From positions 49,413-113,412 of the forward strand of contig MFXH01000007.1 of assembly GCA_001788795.1 (NCBI GenBank): a stretch of DNA of 64,000 bases. Direction: 5' to 3'. The position numbers were made by a program, and so were the translations under genes. This DNA is from Candidatus Peregrinibacteria bacterium RIFOXYA2_FULL_41_18 (lineage in GTDB: Bacteria; Patescibacteriota; Gracilibacteria; UBA1369; UBA12470). Under the pieces are notes generated by a model. That model did no database searches. It was not told the DNA's origin and saw nothing but the letters and a program-made list of their open reading frames with translations. Positions 46,597-55,322 of the stretch are shown here, in pieces; position 1 is the first letter of the stretch; each line of letters begins with the position of its first letter.

Positions 46597-49500
46597 ATGT
46601 TGAAATTCATTGATACAAGCAGGGATTTCTGGAAAGAGAGAAGGGCTGTGTGGATGAGTCCTCCGGATGGCGCCGAGGCGCCTGCGGCTCCGGAAACCGA
46701 TGTTGCTCCTGTCGAAGAGGAGAGTAAGCCCGACTTGCTAGAAGCGAAAAAAACGGTATTCGCTGCGAAAGTTGATGGAGCCAAGACTATGCTTGAAGAT
46801 TTGCATAAACTCTATGGACTTAACGAACAAGGTGTTGATACGAATACCTCAAATGATCAGGCTGTTAATCAGCTTTACGACCAGTTGAAACCTCAATTGG
46901 ATGGGCTGGTTGGGAGATTCGAAACGGAATCGGCGGCACTAACAGGTGCGACCGAACAACAGCTTGCGGATTTAGATGCGAAACTTGTTACAGAGGTTCT
47001 CGATTTGACTGCAGGAGGCAATGCGACTGAGCTTCAAGCCGGAATAAAAGAAGATGTCGCCGGCAAAGCCGGTGTTGATACTGAAAAAGTTGATGCCGAT
47101 TTGGCTAAATTAAAAGATGCTCGTGAAAAAGATAAGGCCGCTTATGATAGCGCAAACGGCAAAGTTGCCGAATTCGAGAAATTCATAACGGATTTCAAAG
47201 AGGTTTATCCAAGCAAAAACACAGCTGAATTAACAGCTCTAGTCGATGGATTTAAGAGTGTCGGTGAATATGCAGAAGGAGCTGGTGCCGATGTTAATCC
47301 GGAGATTTTGAATACCGAGTTGGCTGCTCTCGAAAAATCTTTTGCAGAGAAGGCTGCTACTATTGCCGGAACCGGCTATGAGACCGCCAAAATGAATGTA
47401 CAAGAAGCTTTATCAAAGCTTGACGCTTCAGTTCCCGAAGAATCTCGCAGATTTGCCGAAGGACTGCTGGGTAATAAGAATGGACCTGTTACTCTCGATG
47501 GTGGCAAAGTTCTCGGTCCGGAAAAAATGACCGAGTATGGAATTTCCGATGCAAGCGGATACCAAATCGCTTCTCGTTTGGAACAGAATGATGCATCCGG
47601 TGAAGCATATTTAGTTATGAATTATGAAAATGCTGTTTTGAAACAAGAATTTACCGATGAAGCGGCTTTTAAGAAAAAATATCCTGAAATTAAGCTTCCT
47701 GAAAAAGGTGGAACTTCTACTGCGAATGAAGTCAGATTTTTATCTCCTGCGAAACCGGCTCCGTTTGGCGGAGTGAGAAGACAGAGAGCGCTTGAAATCA
47801 GCGTTGCCCAAGATGGAAAAATCAGCGTAAAAATTTCAAATATAATGTTCGGAGATCCGCCCAAGTCGGAAGTTCATGTTCCTCTCCGAAAACATATAAA
47901 TGATGTCAAAAAAGTCGAAGACATTCTCTATCCGAGCGGATATACGCGCGAAGAAGGCTCGAATGGAACTGAGAGCGACGGTAGCGAAAGAGGGGCTGAA
48001 GCGGGAGAGGAGTTGAAGAGTTTGGAGGAGTACGAGAGGACACTTCAGGATTTGGCTGTCGGAGTTGCGAAGTTGCCGGAAATTAATCCTAACGATCCGC
48101 GTTTTGCCAATGTCCCGAAGTTCTTAATTCATGTCGCTACAGTTTCGCGCGAAACTGTTAACGGTTCGTTGGCTGCTGTAGCTAATATGCTAAAACAAGC
48201 CGAATCTTCCCCTGAAGATACTGAAAAACTGCAGGATGTCGCAAGACAAGTCAATGTAATCGAAAGACAATTTTCACAAGCTTCCGCAGATTGGGCGATC
48301 CGCGAGTTTGAGAAAATGCAAAGAGATGGTTTAAAGTACGGACCTCCGAACGGAAGAGAGGCTTCTATGTTCTCGCAGCATTTCTCTGATGCGAACTCAA
48401 CGCTTACCGATCGTTTTGACGACGCACAAGTTTCCGGCGCCAAAATAGATTTCAAAGGATCAGGTAATTCCAAATATATAAGCGGTCATTTCAAACTTGA
48501 AGTTAAAGGATTTGATGCCGCCGAGCCTGTTAAATTTTCATTCAGAGATATCGGTCCTATGGATAACTGGGAAGAGCTGGTAAATATCGCCATGCAGAAA
48601 CTTACGGATAATAAAGATGTGCGAAAAGGGCTGAAAGAACAGCGAAGAGAAAAAAATGATATCGTAAGCCGAATCAGTTTCATCAATGATAAAGAGGCTG
48701 GCGAACTTGGGAAGAGGCAGAAGGCTATGGATAAAAAGGGAAAGGATTATGATCCTCTCAGATATCCTGATTATGAAGGTAAAAATGCCGAAGAAGTGGC
48801 TGCCAAAATCAAGGCCGATTTTGGTAATCCGGCCGAATATTTGCTACAACTCGATCACGATGGTGATGAAGTTGTAGCCGTTAGACAGGCTCCGCGAGGA
48901 GCCTCAGTGATACCGTCTGGAGAGTTCGGTATTGCAGCTGGGTTGGTAGAGAGGATTACTCCACAAGAGCAGGCTCAGGCAGCGTTTGATAGTTTGCCGG
49001 AAGCTTCTTTACCTGAGGATGGAGAGACACCTCCTGCAAGATTGGAAGAGGACTATACGGCTCCTGATGAACCGGAAGAAGAAAGTCCACCTAAAGCTGT
49101 TGATGTAGCACCTCCTGTCGTTACCGCTGAACGACAAGCTGTTCTGACAAGAAATGAAGCTGACCAAGTTGAAATGGCCAAAGCAATTGAAACATTTTCA
49201 CTGGAAGAAGAGGACGATGAGCAAATCAGCGAACCTGCCAATCCTGAACCTATAGTTCCTGTACAACCGACAGAAGTGCCAATACAAGAATCCGCAAGGC
49301 CCGTGGCTGCTGAACAATCTGTTGCACGCGAAGACGTTGCAGTAACAGATGGTAGTGCCGATGATAATACTACATCAGCTACTGACCACGCTGAATCTAC
49401 GAGTGTGTCTCTAGAGCGAACTGAAAGTGCTCCTACTCTTCCTCTTGATACTGTTGCTCCTGAAGAACAGCCATTGGCAACTGAAATAGCTGCCCCCTCT

Positions 49501-50124
49501 GTTAGTACTTTAAATCTAGACATCCCGTCAGAAAATACTTTCGATGCATCTGATGAAGAAGGTGATTTTGTTTTTGAAGACGAAGGAAAAACAAAAGAAG
49601 CAGACCCCACAGCTCCCAAGAAACCCGAATCTGTATTAGGAGATGTTGTATTGGAGTCGACTCCTGCTGGGGAAACTTTTATAGATCTTAGCGAAACGAC
49701 CTTGGAGGCAGGTACTGATAAAGAGTTATCTGTTCGTTTTCATAGAGTAGAAACTCCAAGCGGTTATAGGCCTGATGGTCTTATGATAAATCGAGATGGT
49801 GAACTAATGAATAACACTGACAGCGTAGATAATAATGTCGTTGATTCCATCCTATCCTCCGATTGGCAATCCAATGTCCCTGAATCAAACCGTCAAGAAG
49901 TTCAAGATCTTGCCAAGCTTCTTTATGTATATGAATCAACCAAGCCCGCCGTCGAAAACGTAAGAGCAACCGTCCAAGCGGAAGGTTCCGGCTATTATCA
50001 AGGTTATGATTATGGCGATTATTCTAAATTTCTTGATGAAAAAATTTCAGATCTTAAGGCTAAAATCACAACTCTTGCACAAGGCAGAAATATATTCGCA
50101 ACTCAAGCTGCAACTACAGCTTAA
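46597..50124 (+). CDS. Giant acidic cytoplasmic protein, unknown, 1175 aa
   Basis: No signal peptide and no membrane segment. Residues ~40-270 are long helices with coiled-coil character (KLKDAREKDKAAYDSANGK, FETESAALTGATEQQLADLD). ~300-460 and ~590-670 look folded (FKGSGNSKYISGHFKLEVKG, FSFRDIGPMDNWEELVNIAM). ~790-1020 is Pro/Glu/Thr/Ser-rich and probably disordered. ~1070-1175 is folded again (VRFHRVETPSGYRPDGLM). Internal short repeats are absent. I recognise no domain. Repetitive acidic linkers suggest a scaffold or structural role (inference). tRNA-Pro follows. Confidence 0.7.
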   Translation: MLKFIDTSRDFWKERRAVWMSPPDGAEAPAAPETDVAPVEEESKPDLLEAKKTVFAAKVDGAKTMLEDLHKLYGLNEQGVDTNTSNDQAVNQLYDQLKPQLDGLVGRFETESAALTGATEQQLADLDAKLVTEVLDLTAGGNATELQAGIKEDVAGKAGVDTEKVDADLAKLKDAREKDKAAYDSANGKVAEFEKFITDFKEVYPSKNTAELTALVDGFKSVGEYAEGAGADVNPEILNTELAALEKSFAEKAATIAGTGYETAKMNVQEALSKLDASVPEESRRFAEGLLGNKNGPVTLDGGKVLGPEKMTEYGISDASGYQIASRLEQNDASGEAYLVMNYENAVLKQEFTDEAAFKKKYPEIKLPEKGGTSTANEVRFLSPAKPAPFGGVRRQRALEISVAQDGKISVKISNIMFGDPPKSEVHVPLRKHINDVKKVEDILYPSGYTREEGSNGTESDGSERGAEAGEELKSLEEYERTLQDLAVGVAKLPEINPNDPRFANVPKFLIHVATVSRETVNGSLAAVANMLKQAESSPEDTEKLQDVARQVNVIERQFSQASADWAIREFEKMQRDGLKYGPPNGREASMFSQHFSDANSTLTDRFDDAQVSGAKIDFKGSGNSKYISGHFKLEVKGFDAAEPVKFSFRDIGPMDNWEELVNIAMQKLTDNKDVRKGLKEQRREKNDIVSRISFINDKEAGELGKRQKAMDKKGKDYDPLRYPDYEGKNAEEVAAKIKADFGNPAEYLLQLDHDGDEVVAVRQAPRGASVIPSGEFGIAAGLVERITPQEQAQAAFDSLPEASLPEDGETPPARLEEDYTAPDEPEEESPPKAVDVAPPVVTAERQAVLTRNEADQVEMAKAIETFSLEEEDDEQISEPANPEPIVPVQPTEVPIQESARPVAAEQSVAREDVAVTDGSADDNTTSATDHAESTSVSLERTESAPTLPLDTVAPEEQPLATEIAAPSVSTLNLDIPSENTFDASDEEGDFVFEDEGKTKEADPTAPKKPESVLGDVVLESTPAGETFIDLSETTLEAGTDKELSVRFHRVETPSGYRPDGLMINRDGELMNNTDSVDNNVVDSILSSDWQSNVPESNRQEVQDLAKLLYVYESTKPAVENVRATVQAEGSGYYQGYDYGDYSKFLDEKISDLKAKITTLAQGRNIFATQAATTA

Positions 50125-50173
50125 ATTGACTTCCTCCCCCTCATTCCCTATACTTGGCGAGCTTTTTCGATGT

Positions 50174-50250
50174 CGGGGTGTAGCGTAGCTGGCTAGCGCG
50201 CCTGGTTTGGGACCAGGAGGTCGAAGGTTCGAATCCTTTCACCCCGACCA
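50174..50250 (+). tRNA. tRNA-Pro(UGG)
   Basis: 77 nt. Acceptor CGGGGTG with CACCCCG, discriminator A, encoded CCA. Anticodon TGG in CCTGGTTTGGGACCAGG. Confidence 0.95.
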
Positions 50251-50271
50251 CAAGTCAATCTGAATCTGATG

Positions 50272-50291
50272 TTTTCTCCCCGGGGAGAAAA
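50272..50291. repeat. 20-bp perfect palindrome
   Basis: TTTTCTCCCC followed directly by GGGGAGAAAA, no loop, 21 bp after tRNA-Pro. Without a following T-run it is not a standard terminator. Confidence 0.5.
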
Positions 50292-50377
50292 TGCCTATTG
50301 TTTGCTTTTGCGAACTGATTTTTCGACTTTGCTTAACGGATATATGTAAAAACTGGGGTCTTTTTAGACCGCGTATA

Positions 50378-50405
50378 TTGACGAGGATGGCTTTTGTGAT
50401 ACTAT
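50378..50405 (+). promoter_or_regulatory. Promoter of the ClpP-like gene
   Basis: TTGACG (50378-50383), 16 bp, TACTAT (50400-50405), 27 bp before the ATG. A GGTC-tttta-GACC hairpin lies just upstream. Confidence 0.55.
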
Positions 50406-50432
50406 TTCTGCCTTTTTTATAAATCGCATGGA

Positions 50433-51110
50433 ATGTTCGGCTTCTCAAAGTATTGTAACCATAGTGCAAGGCGCCCTATAGCAAGATATAATAAACCTCT
50501 TTGTTATGTTGATAGACGAGATACTTTGTCTCCTCCACAGTGCCTTCGCCCTCATTGCTTAAGAGATGTCGATCCTGACGCAACGAGCACGGTTCTTATA
50601 AATACATCAGGAGGGGTTGTAAGATATTCCGAAGAGGTTATTGATTTGATAAAACGTCTTCGTGGTGATTTCGGCATAGAGTCTACTGCAATTGCAGGCC
50701 CTGTGGCAGGTAGTGCCGGAGCGGATATCTTTCTTGCAGGTAAAAGAAGAGTAGCCTTACGGCATAGTGTTGTTGTTCCACATCAGCATTTTCAATGTAA
50801 TAAACATGGAGATGTTGTTGGTCTTGTTGCTCCAAGGGATTTCTTCAGGAGGCAGCTTGTCAATTTTTTATATATGAATGTTGATGATCCTTATGTCGAA
50901 GTTGCATTAAATAAAGCCTCGCGTGCTTTCCTTGATAGGCAAAACTATCTGGATGATGTTGAAATGAGAGGTTGGGAGTTAAAAAGATTCGGACTTGTAG
51001 AATCGGCTCCAAGAAATCATCGTCAATTGGCCGATGAGTTTGAACGCAGAAGCCAATGGCCTCGCGCAACTTGGCCTGCGAGGATTAAGAATTTCTTCAG
51101 AATGAATTGA
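50433..51110 (+). CDS. ClpP/SppA-like serine peptidase-fold protein
   Basis: 225 aa. STVLINTSGGVVRYSEEVIDLI resembles the ClpP/crotonase strand-turn with the oxyanion-hole glycines. STAIAGPVAGSAGADIFLAG has a candidate nucleophile Ser in A-G-S-A-G. KRRVALRHSVVVPHQHF follows at the place where ClpP has its catalytic His (in MxHQ). The Cys-containing N-terminus and basic C-terminus (ARIKNFFRMN) are not ClpP-like, and the length fits. Assigned by motif order only; SDH_sah-type relatives are also possible. Confidence 0.55.
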   Translation: MFGFSKYCNHSARRPIARYNKPLCYVDRRDTLSPPQCLRPHCLRDVDPDATSTVLINTSGGVVRYSEEVIDLIKRLRGDFGIESTAIAGPVAGSAGADIFLAGKRRVALRHSVVVPHQHFQCNKHGDVVGLVAPRDFFRRQLVNFLYMNVDDPYVEVALNKASRAFLDRQNYLDDVEMRGWELKRFGLVESAPRNHRQLADEFERRSQWPRATWPARIKNFFRMN

Positions 51111-51121
51111 TTTTAAATGTT

Positions 51122-51244
51122 ATGCACTTCCGTGAAACAAGTTTTTTGGCTCTACTTATCGGGAAAGAGGCCATGGCAAGCATTAATGCCGATGCCGCCA
51201 TCAGAGAAGTTGAGAGACGAAGATTAAAACATATCCATCATTGA
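51122..51244 (+). CDS. Possible 40-aa protein
   Basis: ATG at 51122 to TGA at 51242-51244, only 11 bp after the ClpP-like stop: MHFRETSFLALLIGKEAMAS then a basic helix (REVERRRLKHIHH). It overlaps the convergent gene by 21 bp. Position and composition favour a coupled small gene, but it is short enough to be chance. Confidence 0.3.
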   Translation: MHFRETSFLALLIGKEAMASINADAAIREVERRRLKHIHH

Positions 51245-51925
51245 AAATCGACGAGTGGGGTTTTGCCCATCGTAAATCGCCGTATCGTAAGTTTCAAATA
51301 TCTTACCTTCTCGCCATCTGTCAGGAATGACAAAACGTCTGGCGTCTTCATCATAAGCTGTTACCGGCACAAGATACGGGACTTCTTGTCTTACGCCGTC
51401 TCTTGTTACAATAACCGGATTTTCTATATCCAGAAGATGCGGGCTACCTTGTTGAGGGAATAGCAAGCTCCATGCGTGATTCCATTTTTGCCTTCGTCTA
51501 TCGTGCCCGAGCAAACCTGTAATTGCCATAGACATATACCATCTTTGCGTTAGCATAATCGCGATTACGGCCTTTTCCACGCATTCCCCTTTTCTACGAT
51601 CAACGGCCATTGAAAGAGGCTGAATTTGCTCCGGTTCAGATCCGGATTTCGGCGGAAAAAGCTCGGTGTCCATTCCTCTTGGTCCTAGGCCTCTGGAGAG
51701 ATTCATTAGGAAACGATCAAAAGCTTCTTGTGGATCGAGACCCTCTTCTTGTGGCCAAAATTTTTCATCCAAATTCACATCATCTACTCGGAGCTTCATA
51801 CCATTTGCATGCCAATTAAGATGAATGATATCGCCTTCACGCACACCAACTCTCGCCCATCTCGGATACTTGTCGGCGTACTGCTGGAAGTATTCCTGAA
51901 TTTGTGGTGCTTGAATCATAGTCAT
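51224..51925 (-). CDS. Transglutaminase-like-fold protein
   Basis: 233 aa. The Cys-His-Asp series of the transglutaminase-like superfamily appears in order: KGECVEKAVIAIMLTQ (Cys), WNHAWSLLFP (His) and HLLDIENPV (Asp). N-terminal part (WARVGVREGDIIHLNWHANG) is unassigned. Soluble, no signal peptide. Bacterial members are peptidases or amidases. Convergent with the ClpP-like gene. Confidence 0.6.
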   Translation of the reverse strand: MTMIQAPQIQEYFQQYADKYPRWARVGVREGDIIHLNWHANGMKLRVDDVNLDEKFWPQEEGLDPQEAFDRFLMNLSRGLGPRGMDTELFPPKSGSEPEQIQPLSMAVDRRKGECVEKAVIAIMLTQRWYMSMAITGLLGHDRRRQKWNHAWSLLFPQQGSPHLLDIENPVIVTRDGVRQEVPYLVPVTAYDEDARRFVIPDRWREGKIFETYDTAIYDGQNPTRRFSMMDMF

Positions 51926-51990
51926 TTATTATAATAGATTTAAGTTTTTGCACAATATCTTTATAATCTGCGCATCTAAAGAATTTGATT

Positions 51991-53075
51991 ATGACTGTTT
52001 CCCCTCCCCAACTCGGCCTTATCTCTCTCGGTTGTGCGAAAAACTTTGCGGATCTCGAAGGTGTTGTTGCCGAATTGAAAGATGCGGTATTAACGGAAGT
52101 CGAAGATGCCGACATCGTGCTTCTTAACACCTGTGGATTTCTGAAAAGTGCGCGTGATGAAGTTTTTGCCAATTTGCGAGAACTTTCCGATAAGAAGGTT
52201 GTGGTGTTGGGGTGTTTGGCAGGTAAATTTACAAGTGAGGATTTCAAAAAATATCCGCAGTTATTTGCAGTTACTGCCTGATTCCATACCTCAAAGGTCG
52301 TTACAGAAGTCGGCCGATGGAAGATATCTTGGAAGAGGCGCGAAGCGTTTTGAAGCGAGGAGTGAAGGAGATTATTCTTGTCGCTCAAGATTGCGGATTC
52401 TATGACGGGGGGAAATTGCCGGAATTGTTGAAGCGGTTGATTGAAATTCCCGGTGATTTTTGGATTCGCGTTTTGTATGTTTATCCGGAAAGAATTGATC
52501 GTGAATTGTTGAGCGTAATTGCTTCGAGCGATAAGATTTGCAAATATCTTGATGTGCCGCTCCAACATGGCGACAGCGGTATTTTGAAAGAGATGAAAAG
52601 GCCTTATGACTTGAAGAAAACTCTTGAAAAAATCGCACTTATACGCAAGATGGTGCCTGACATTACTTTGCGCACGAGTTTCATTGTAGGATTTCCCGGT
52701 GAAAGCGAGGAAGCGTTTGAGAATTTGATTGATTTTGTGCAAAAAATCGAGTTCGATCATGTTGGCGTTTTTGAGTATTCGAGAGAAAAAGGAACGCCGG
52801 CTTATGGCATGAAGGGGCAGATTAGTTCGCGCGTTAAGAAGGCTAGGCGCGATGAGGTTATGGCGGTTCAGCAGAAGATTTCACGTGAGAAAAATCGTGC
52901 GATGATCGGCAAAACCGTACGCGTCCTGATGGACTCCACCGGAAGTGGCAGGTCCGAGAGATTTGCACCGGAAGTCGATGGGGAGATTCGCGTTGACGGA
53001 GGAAAGGTGGGAGAATTTTCGCTAGTGAAAATAACCGGAGCTACGGAGTATGACTTGCGTGGACGTGTCGTCTGA
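51991..53075 (+). pseudogene. rimO: rimO-like methylthiotransferase, broken by an internal deletion and frameshift
   Basis: Frame 1, 51991-52281 (SPPQLGLISLGCAKNFADLE, DADIVLLNTCGFLKSARDE, VVVLGCLAGKF), is the N-terminal MTTase domain and runs into TGA at 52279. Frame 2 takes over with CSYCLIPYLKGRYRSRPMEDI (52266 on) and continues through the radical SAM barrel and TRAM domain to 53075. About 60 residues normally lie between, including the first part of the CX3CX2C cluster motif. Here PQLFAVT runs into CSYC, with only two cluster cysteines left. RimO would methylthiolate ribosomal protein S12. The 3' end overlaps the HNH gene by 35 bp. Confidence 0.8.
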
Positions 53076-53874
53076 ATTTCTGGTCGACTTGGTATTTTGG
53101 GTCAAATTTGTCTGGGTGTTTTAGTAAGCGCCATTCGCGAGGTTGCTTGTTTTCGTTGGCGATAAGACTGTGGTGAGCAAGATGGTGATGTGATTTGCAG
53201 AGCGCATGTATATGGTTCGGATCATGGGTTGGGTTGATAGCTTGTCTGTTGGCATGGTGGAGTTCTTCGGCCGGTTTGTGACATCCCGGATATGAACAGA
53301 TTCCATTCGTTCTTGCTCGTACGGCGTTTTTTATGCGGGTCGGGACTTGTTTCGTTTGTGCAGGTTCGGGCTTGGTCTGCCCATCCATAAGTTCTTTCAT
53401 GAATGTATTCCAGTCGCGGTCTCCTTTCATCTTTTTGAGTTGGTCGGCGACCGCGGGGTCGAGAGACATTTCTATGGTTTCTGTGGTTTTCGCCCCGGGG
53501 CAAATCTGTTGGCGGTAATCTTTTGCGTAAGTTTCAAGCTCGTGTTTGCTCATTTCGGATGCTTTTTCGGCCCAGAAGCTCGCCGTTTCTTTTGTCGCCA
53601 AATTTGCGATTGGACGGACAATATTTACACCTTTCTCTTCAATTACTTTTTTCAATTCAGGTTTATCATCAATCTTATTCATAACCCACAACGCCGTATC
53701 AACTTGCGACTTGCTCATTCCAGCCAACTTGGCCGCATATTCATAAATACTTCCGAAACCTTTTGCACGCCAAATCTCTTGGCGAGCGATCTCGGGCAGC
53801 AAGAGTGCACACTGCCTCAACCAGTGCTTCGCGTTCGATCCATAACGAACAAATTCCTCATGCAGTTTTTCCAT
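53041..53874 (-). CDS. HNH endonuclease domain protein
   Basis: 277 aa. C-terminal HNH/zinc module: CSYPGCHKPAEELHHANRQ, then PNHIHALCKSHHHLAHH (two CxxC/CxxH halves, HH and the N-H). The N-terminal ~150 residues are helical (RQEIWRAKGFGSIYEYAAKL, MSKSQVDTALWVMNKI) and recall the DUF222-like region found before HNH domains in many mobile-element-like proteins. Probably a DNA nuclease of selfish or unknown role. Starts at 53874, divergent from the deoxyhypusine-synthase-like gene. Confidence 0.85.
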   Translation of the reverse strand: MEKLHEEFVRYGSNAKHWLRQCALLLPEIARQEIWRAKGFGSIYEYAAKLAGMSKSQVDTALWVMNKIDDKPELKKVIEEKGVNIVRPIANLATKETASFWAEKASEMSKHELETYAKDYRQQICPGAKTTETIEMSLDPAVADQLKKMKGDRDWNTFMKELMDGQTKPEPAQTKQVPTRIKNAVRARTNGICSYPGCHKPAEELHHANRQAINPTHDPNHIHALCKSHHHLAHHSLIANENKQPREWRLLKHPDKFDPKYQVDQKFRRHVHASHTP

Positions 53875-54053
53875 AAACTCGAATTATCAAATAGTACGAC
53901 TAATATATCGCACCAACAGGAGAAATCAACCATTCCGACTAGACTTTTTCGCAAGTGATTGCGCGCTCACCCTTCCCGAATTGCGCCACGGCGAATTTGT
54001 GCTAAAAATCTCCTTAATCTATAATGCGCGCAGGTTAATTTAAATTTTTCAAC

Positions 54054-55166
54054 ATGCAAAAAGCAAAATTCAGCAAACTTTCACCAAATCTAAAAAAATT
54101 AATAATCGCCAGCCAAGGCGGTGGCGCGGGCGTCACGTCAAAAGGCACGCTCAGCTCATATGTCACAAAAAGCAAAACTCCCGTCTCGGCGTTCGCGGAA
54201 AAAACCCTTAATCATTGCAACGGGGGCGCGACTTATCAAGCTGCGATGTGGCTCAAAAACCATCTCGACAACGGAGGCAAATTAGTCGTTACCCTCGCCG
54301 GCGCACTCAGCTCTTTTCAAGTCGGAGTCATGCTGGCGGAACTTATCAGACAAGATAAAGTCCATTTGATTTCCGCAACAGGTGCGAACCACGAAGAGTC
54401 TTATTACAGATATGTTGCCCATTCACATTACGCTTACATACCTCGTTATACTGAGCTTACTCCTGAACAAGAGGCTGAATTGCGAGATGCCGGACTTAGG
54501 CGAATTACAGATACTTTTTTGCCGGAAGACGAGAGTGTAAGAATTATGGAACCGCATTTGCTTAAGATGTGGAAAGAGGCGGAGAAAAAAGGTGAAAGCT
54601 ATTTCCCTCACGAATATTTCAGGAAATTATTTGCAAAAGGATTAATCAAGCCTGATCCGATGGCAAATCCGGAAGATTGTTGGACTTATGCGGCTTATAA
54701 GAAAAATATTCCTATCGTAATTCCCGGATTCGAGGATTCCACGATGGGAAATATTTTCGCAAGTTATACCTATTCCGGCAAATACCGCGCGGATAAATCT
54801 ACGGTTCTCGAGCCTAGGATTATGAAAACAGGTTTGGATTATTTCACATTCTTGTATGACTGGTATATGGAGGCTTCCAAAAAGCATCCTATTGCATTCT
54901 TGCAATTGGGTGGTGGAATTTCCGCAGACTTCCCAATTTGCGTAGTGCCTTCTCTCAAGCACGACCTCGGATGCAGCAAGGTTCGAGACTGGGCAGGATT
55001 CGTCGAAATCGGATCTTCGCCTATGTCTTACGGATCTTATTCCGGAGCAGGAGGCAAAGAAAAAATCACTTGGGATAAACTCTCCACTTCAAGCTATTAC
55101 CAAATAATCCAGAGCGATGTTACTGTTGCCTTCCCTTGGATGGCGGCGGTGATGTTGGGAATGTGA
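54054..55166 (+). CDS. Deoxyhypusine synthase-family protein
   Basis: 370 aa. Deoxyhypusine-synthase fold with NAD-site motifs (VVTLAGALSSFQVGVMLAEL, HLISATGANHEESYYRY), PIVIPGFEDSTMGNIFASY, GGGISADFPICVVP and the active-site lysine region GKEKITWDKLS. Bacteria lack eIF5A, so members of this group act as homospermidine synthases or in spermidine/agmatine metabolism. Followed by repeat A and a truncated tRNA-Pro. Confidence 0.85.
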   Translation: MQKAKFSKLSPNLKKLIIASQGGGAGVTSKGTLSSYVTKSKTPVSAFAEKTLNHCNGGATYQAAMWLKNHLDNGGKLVVTLAGALSSFQVGVMLAELIRQDKVHLISATGANHEESYYRYVAHSHYAYIPRYTELTPEQEAELRDAGLRRITDTFLPEDESVRIMEPHLLKMWKEAEKKGESYFPHEYFRKLFAKGLIKPDPMANPEDCWTYAAYKKNIPIVIPGFEDSTMGNIFASYTYSGKYRADKSTVLEPRIMKTGLDYFTFLYDWYMEASKKHPIAFLQLGGGISADFPICVVPSLKHDLGCSKVRDWAGFVEIGSSPMSYGSYSGAGGKEKITWDKLSTSSYYQIIQSDVTVAFPWMAAVMLGM

Positions 55167-55169
55167 TGG

Positions 55170-55200
55170 GTAAGGAGCAAGACACAAGACACAGACAGCA
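55170..55200 (+). repeat. Dispersed 3'-end repeat family A, copy 3
   Basis: Identical to copies 1 and 2 over 31 bp, four bases after the TGA of the preceding gene, so here it does not supply the stop. A short family-B-like GGGGAAGTG follows. Confidence 0.75.
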
Positions 55201-55259
55201 GAGGGGAAGTGCGAAATTTTTTGCTTAAAAATGCGCGTGTGACATAATATCACCGTTTT

Positions 55260-55304
55260 CGGGGTGTAGCGCAGTTGGCTAGCGCGCAGCGTTCGGGTCG
55301 CTGA
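55260..55304 (+). pseudogene. Truncated tRNA-Pro(CGG) 5' fragment
   Basis: 45 bp identical to 56583-56627: the tRNA 5' end through the anticodon stem (CAGCGTTCGGGTCGCTGA). It then breaks off, with no T-arm or acceptor 3' strand. The promoter-like upstream sequence (TTGCTTAAAAATGCG, CATAATAT) is also shared with the intact copy. Confidence 0.85.
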
Positions 55305-55322
55305 CGCGAACCTAAAAACTCA

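Noticed and set aside
50272..50291. The TTTTCTCCCCGGGGAGAAAA palindrome as the tRNA-Pro terminator
   Set aside because: It has no loop and no T-run after the stem, so it is listed as a palindrome only.
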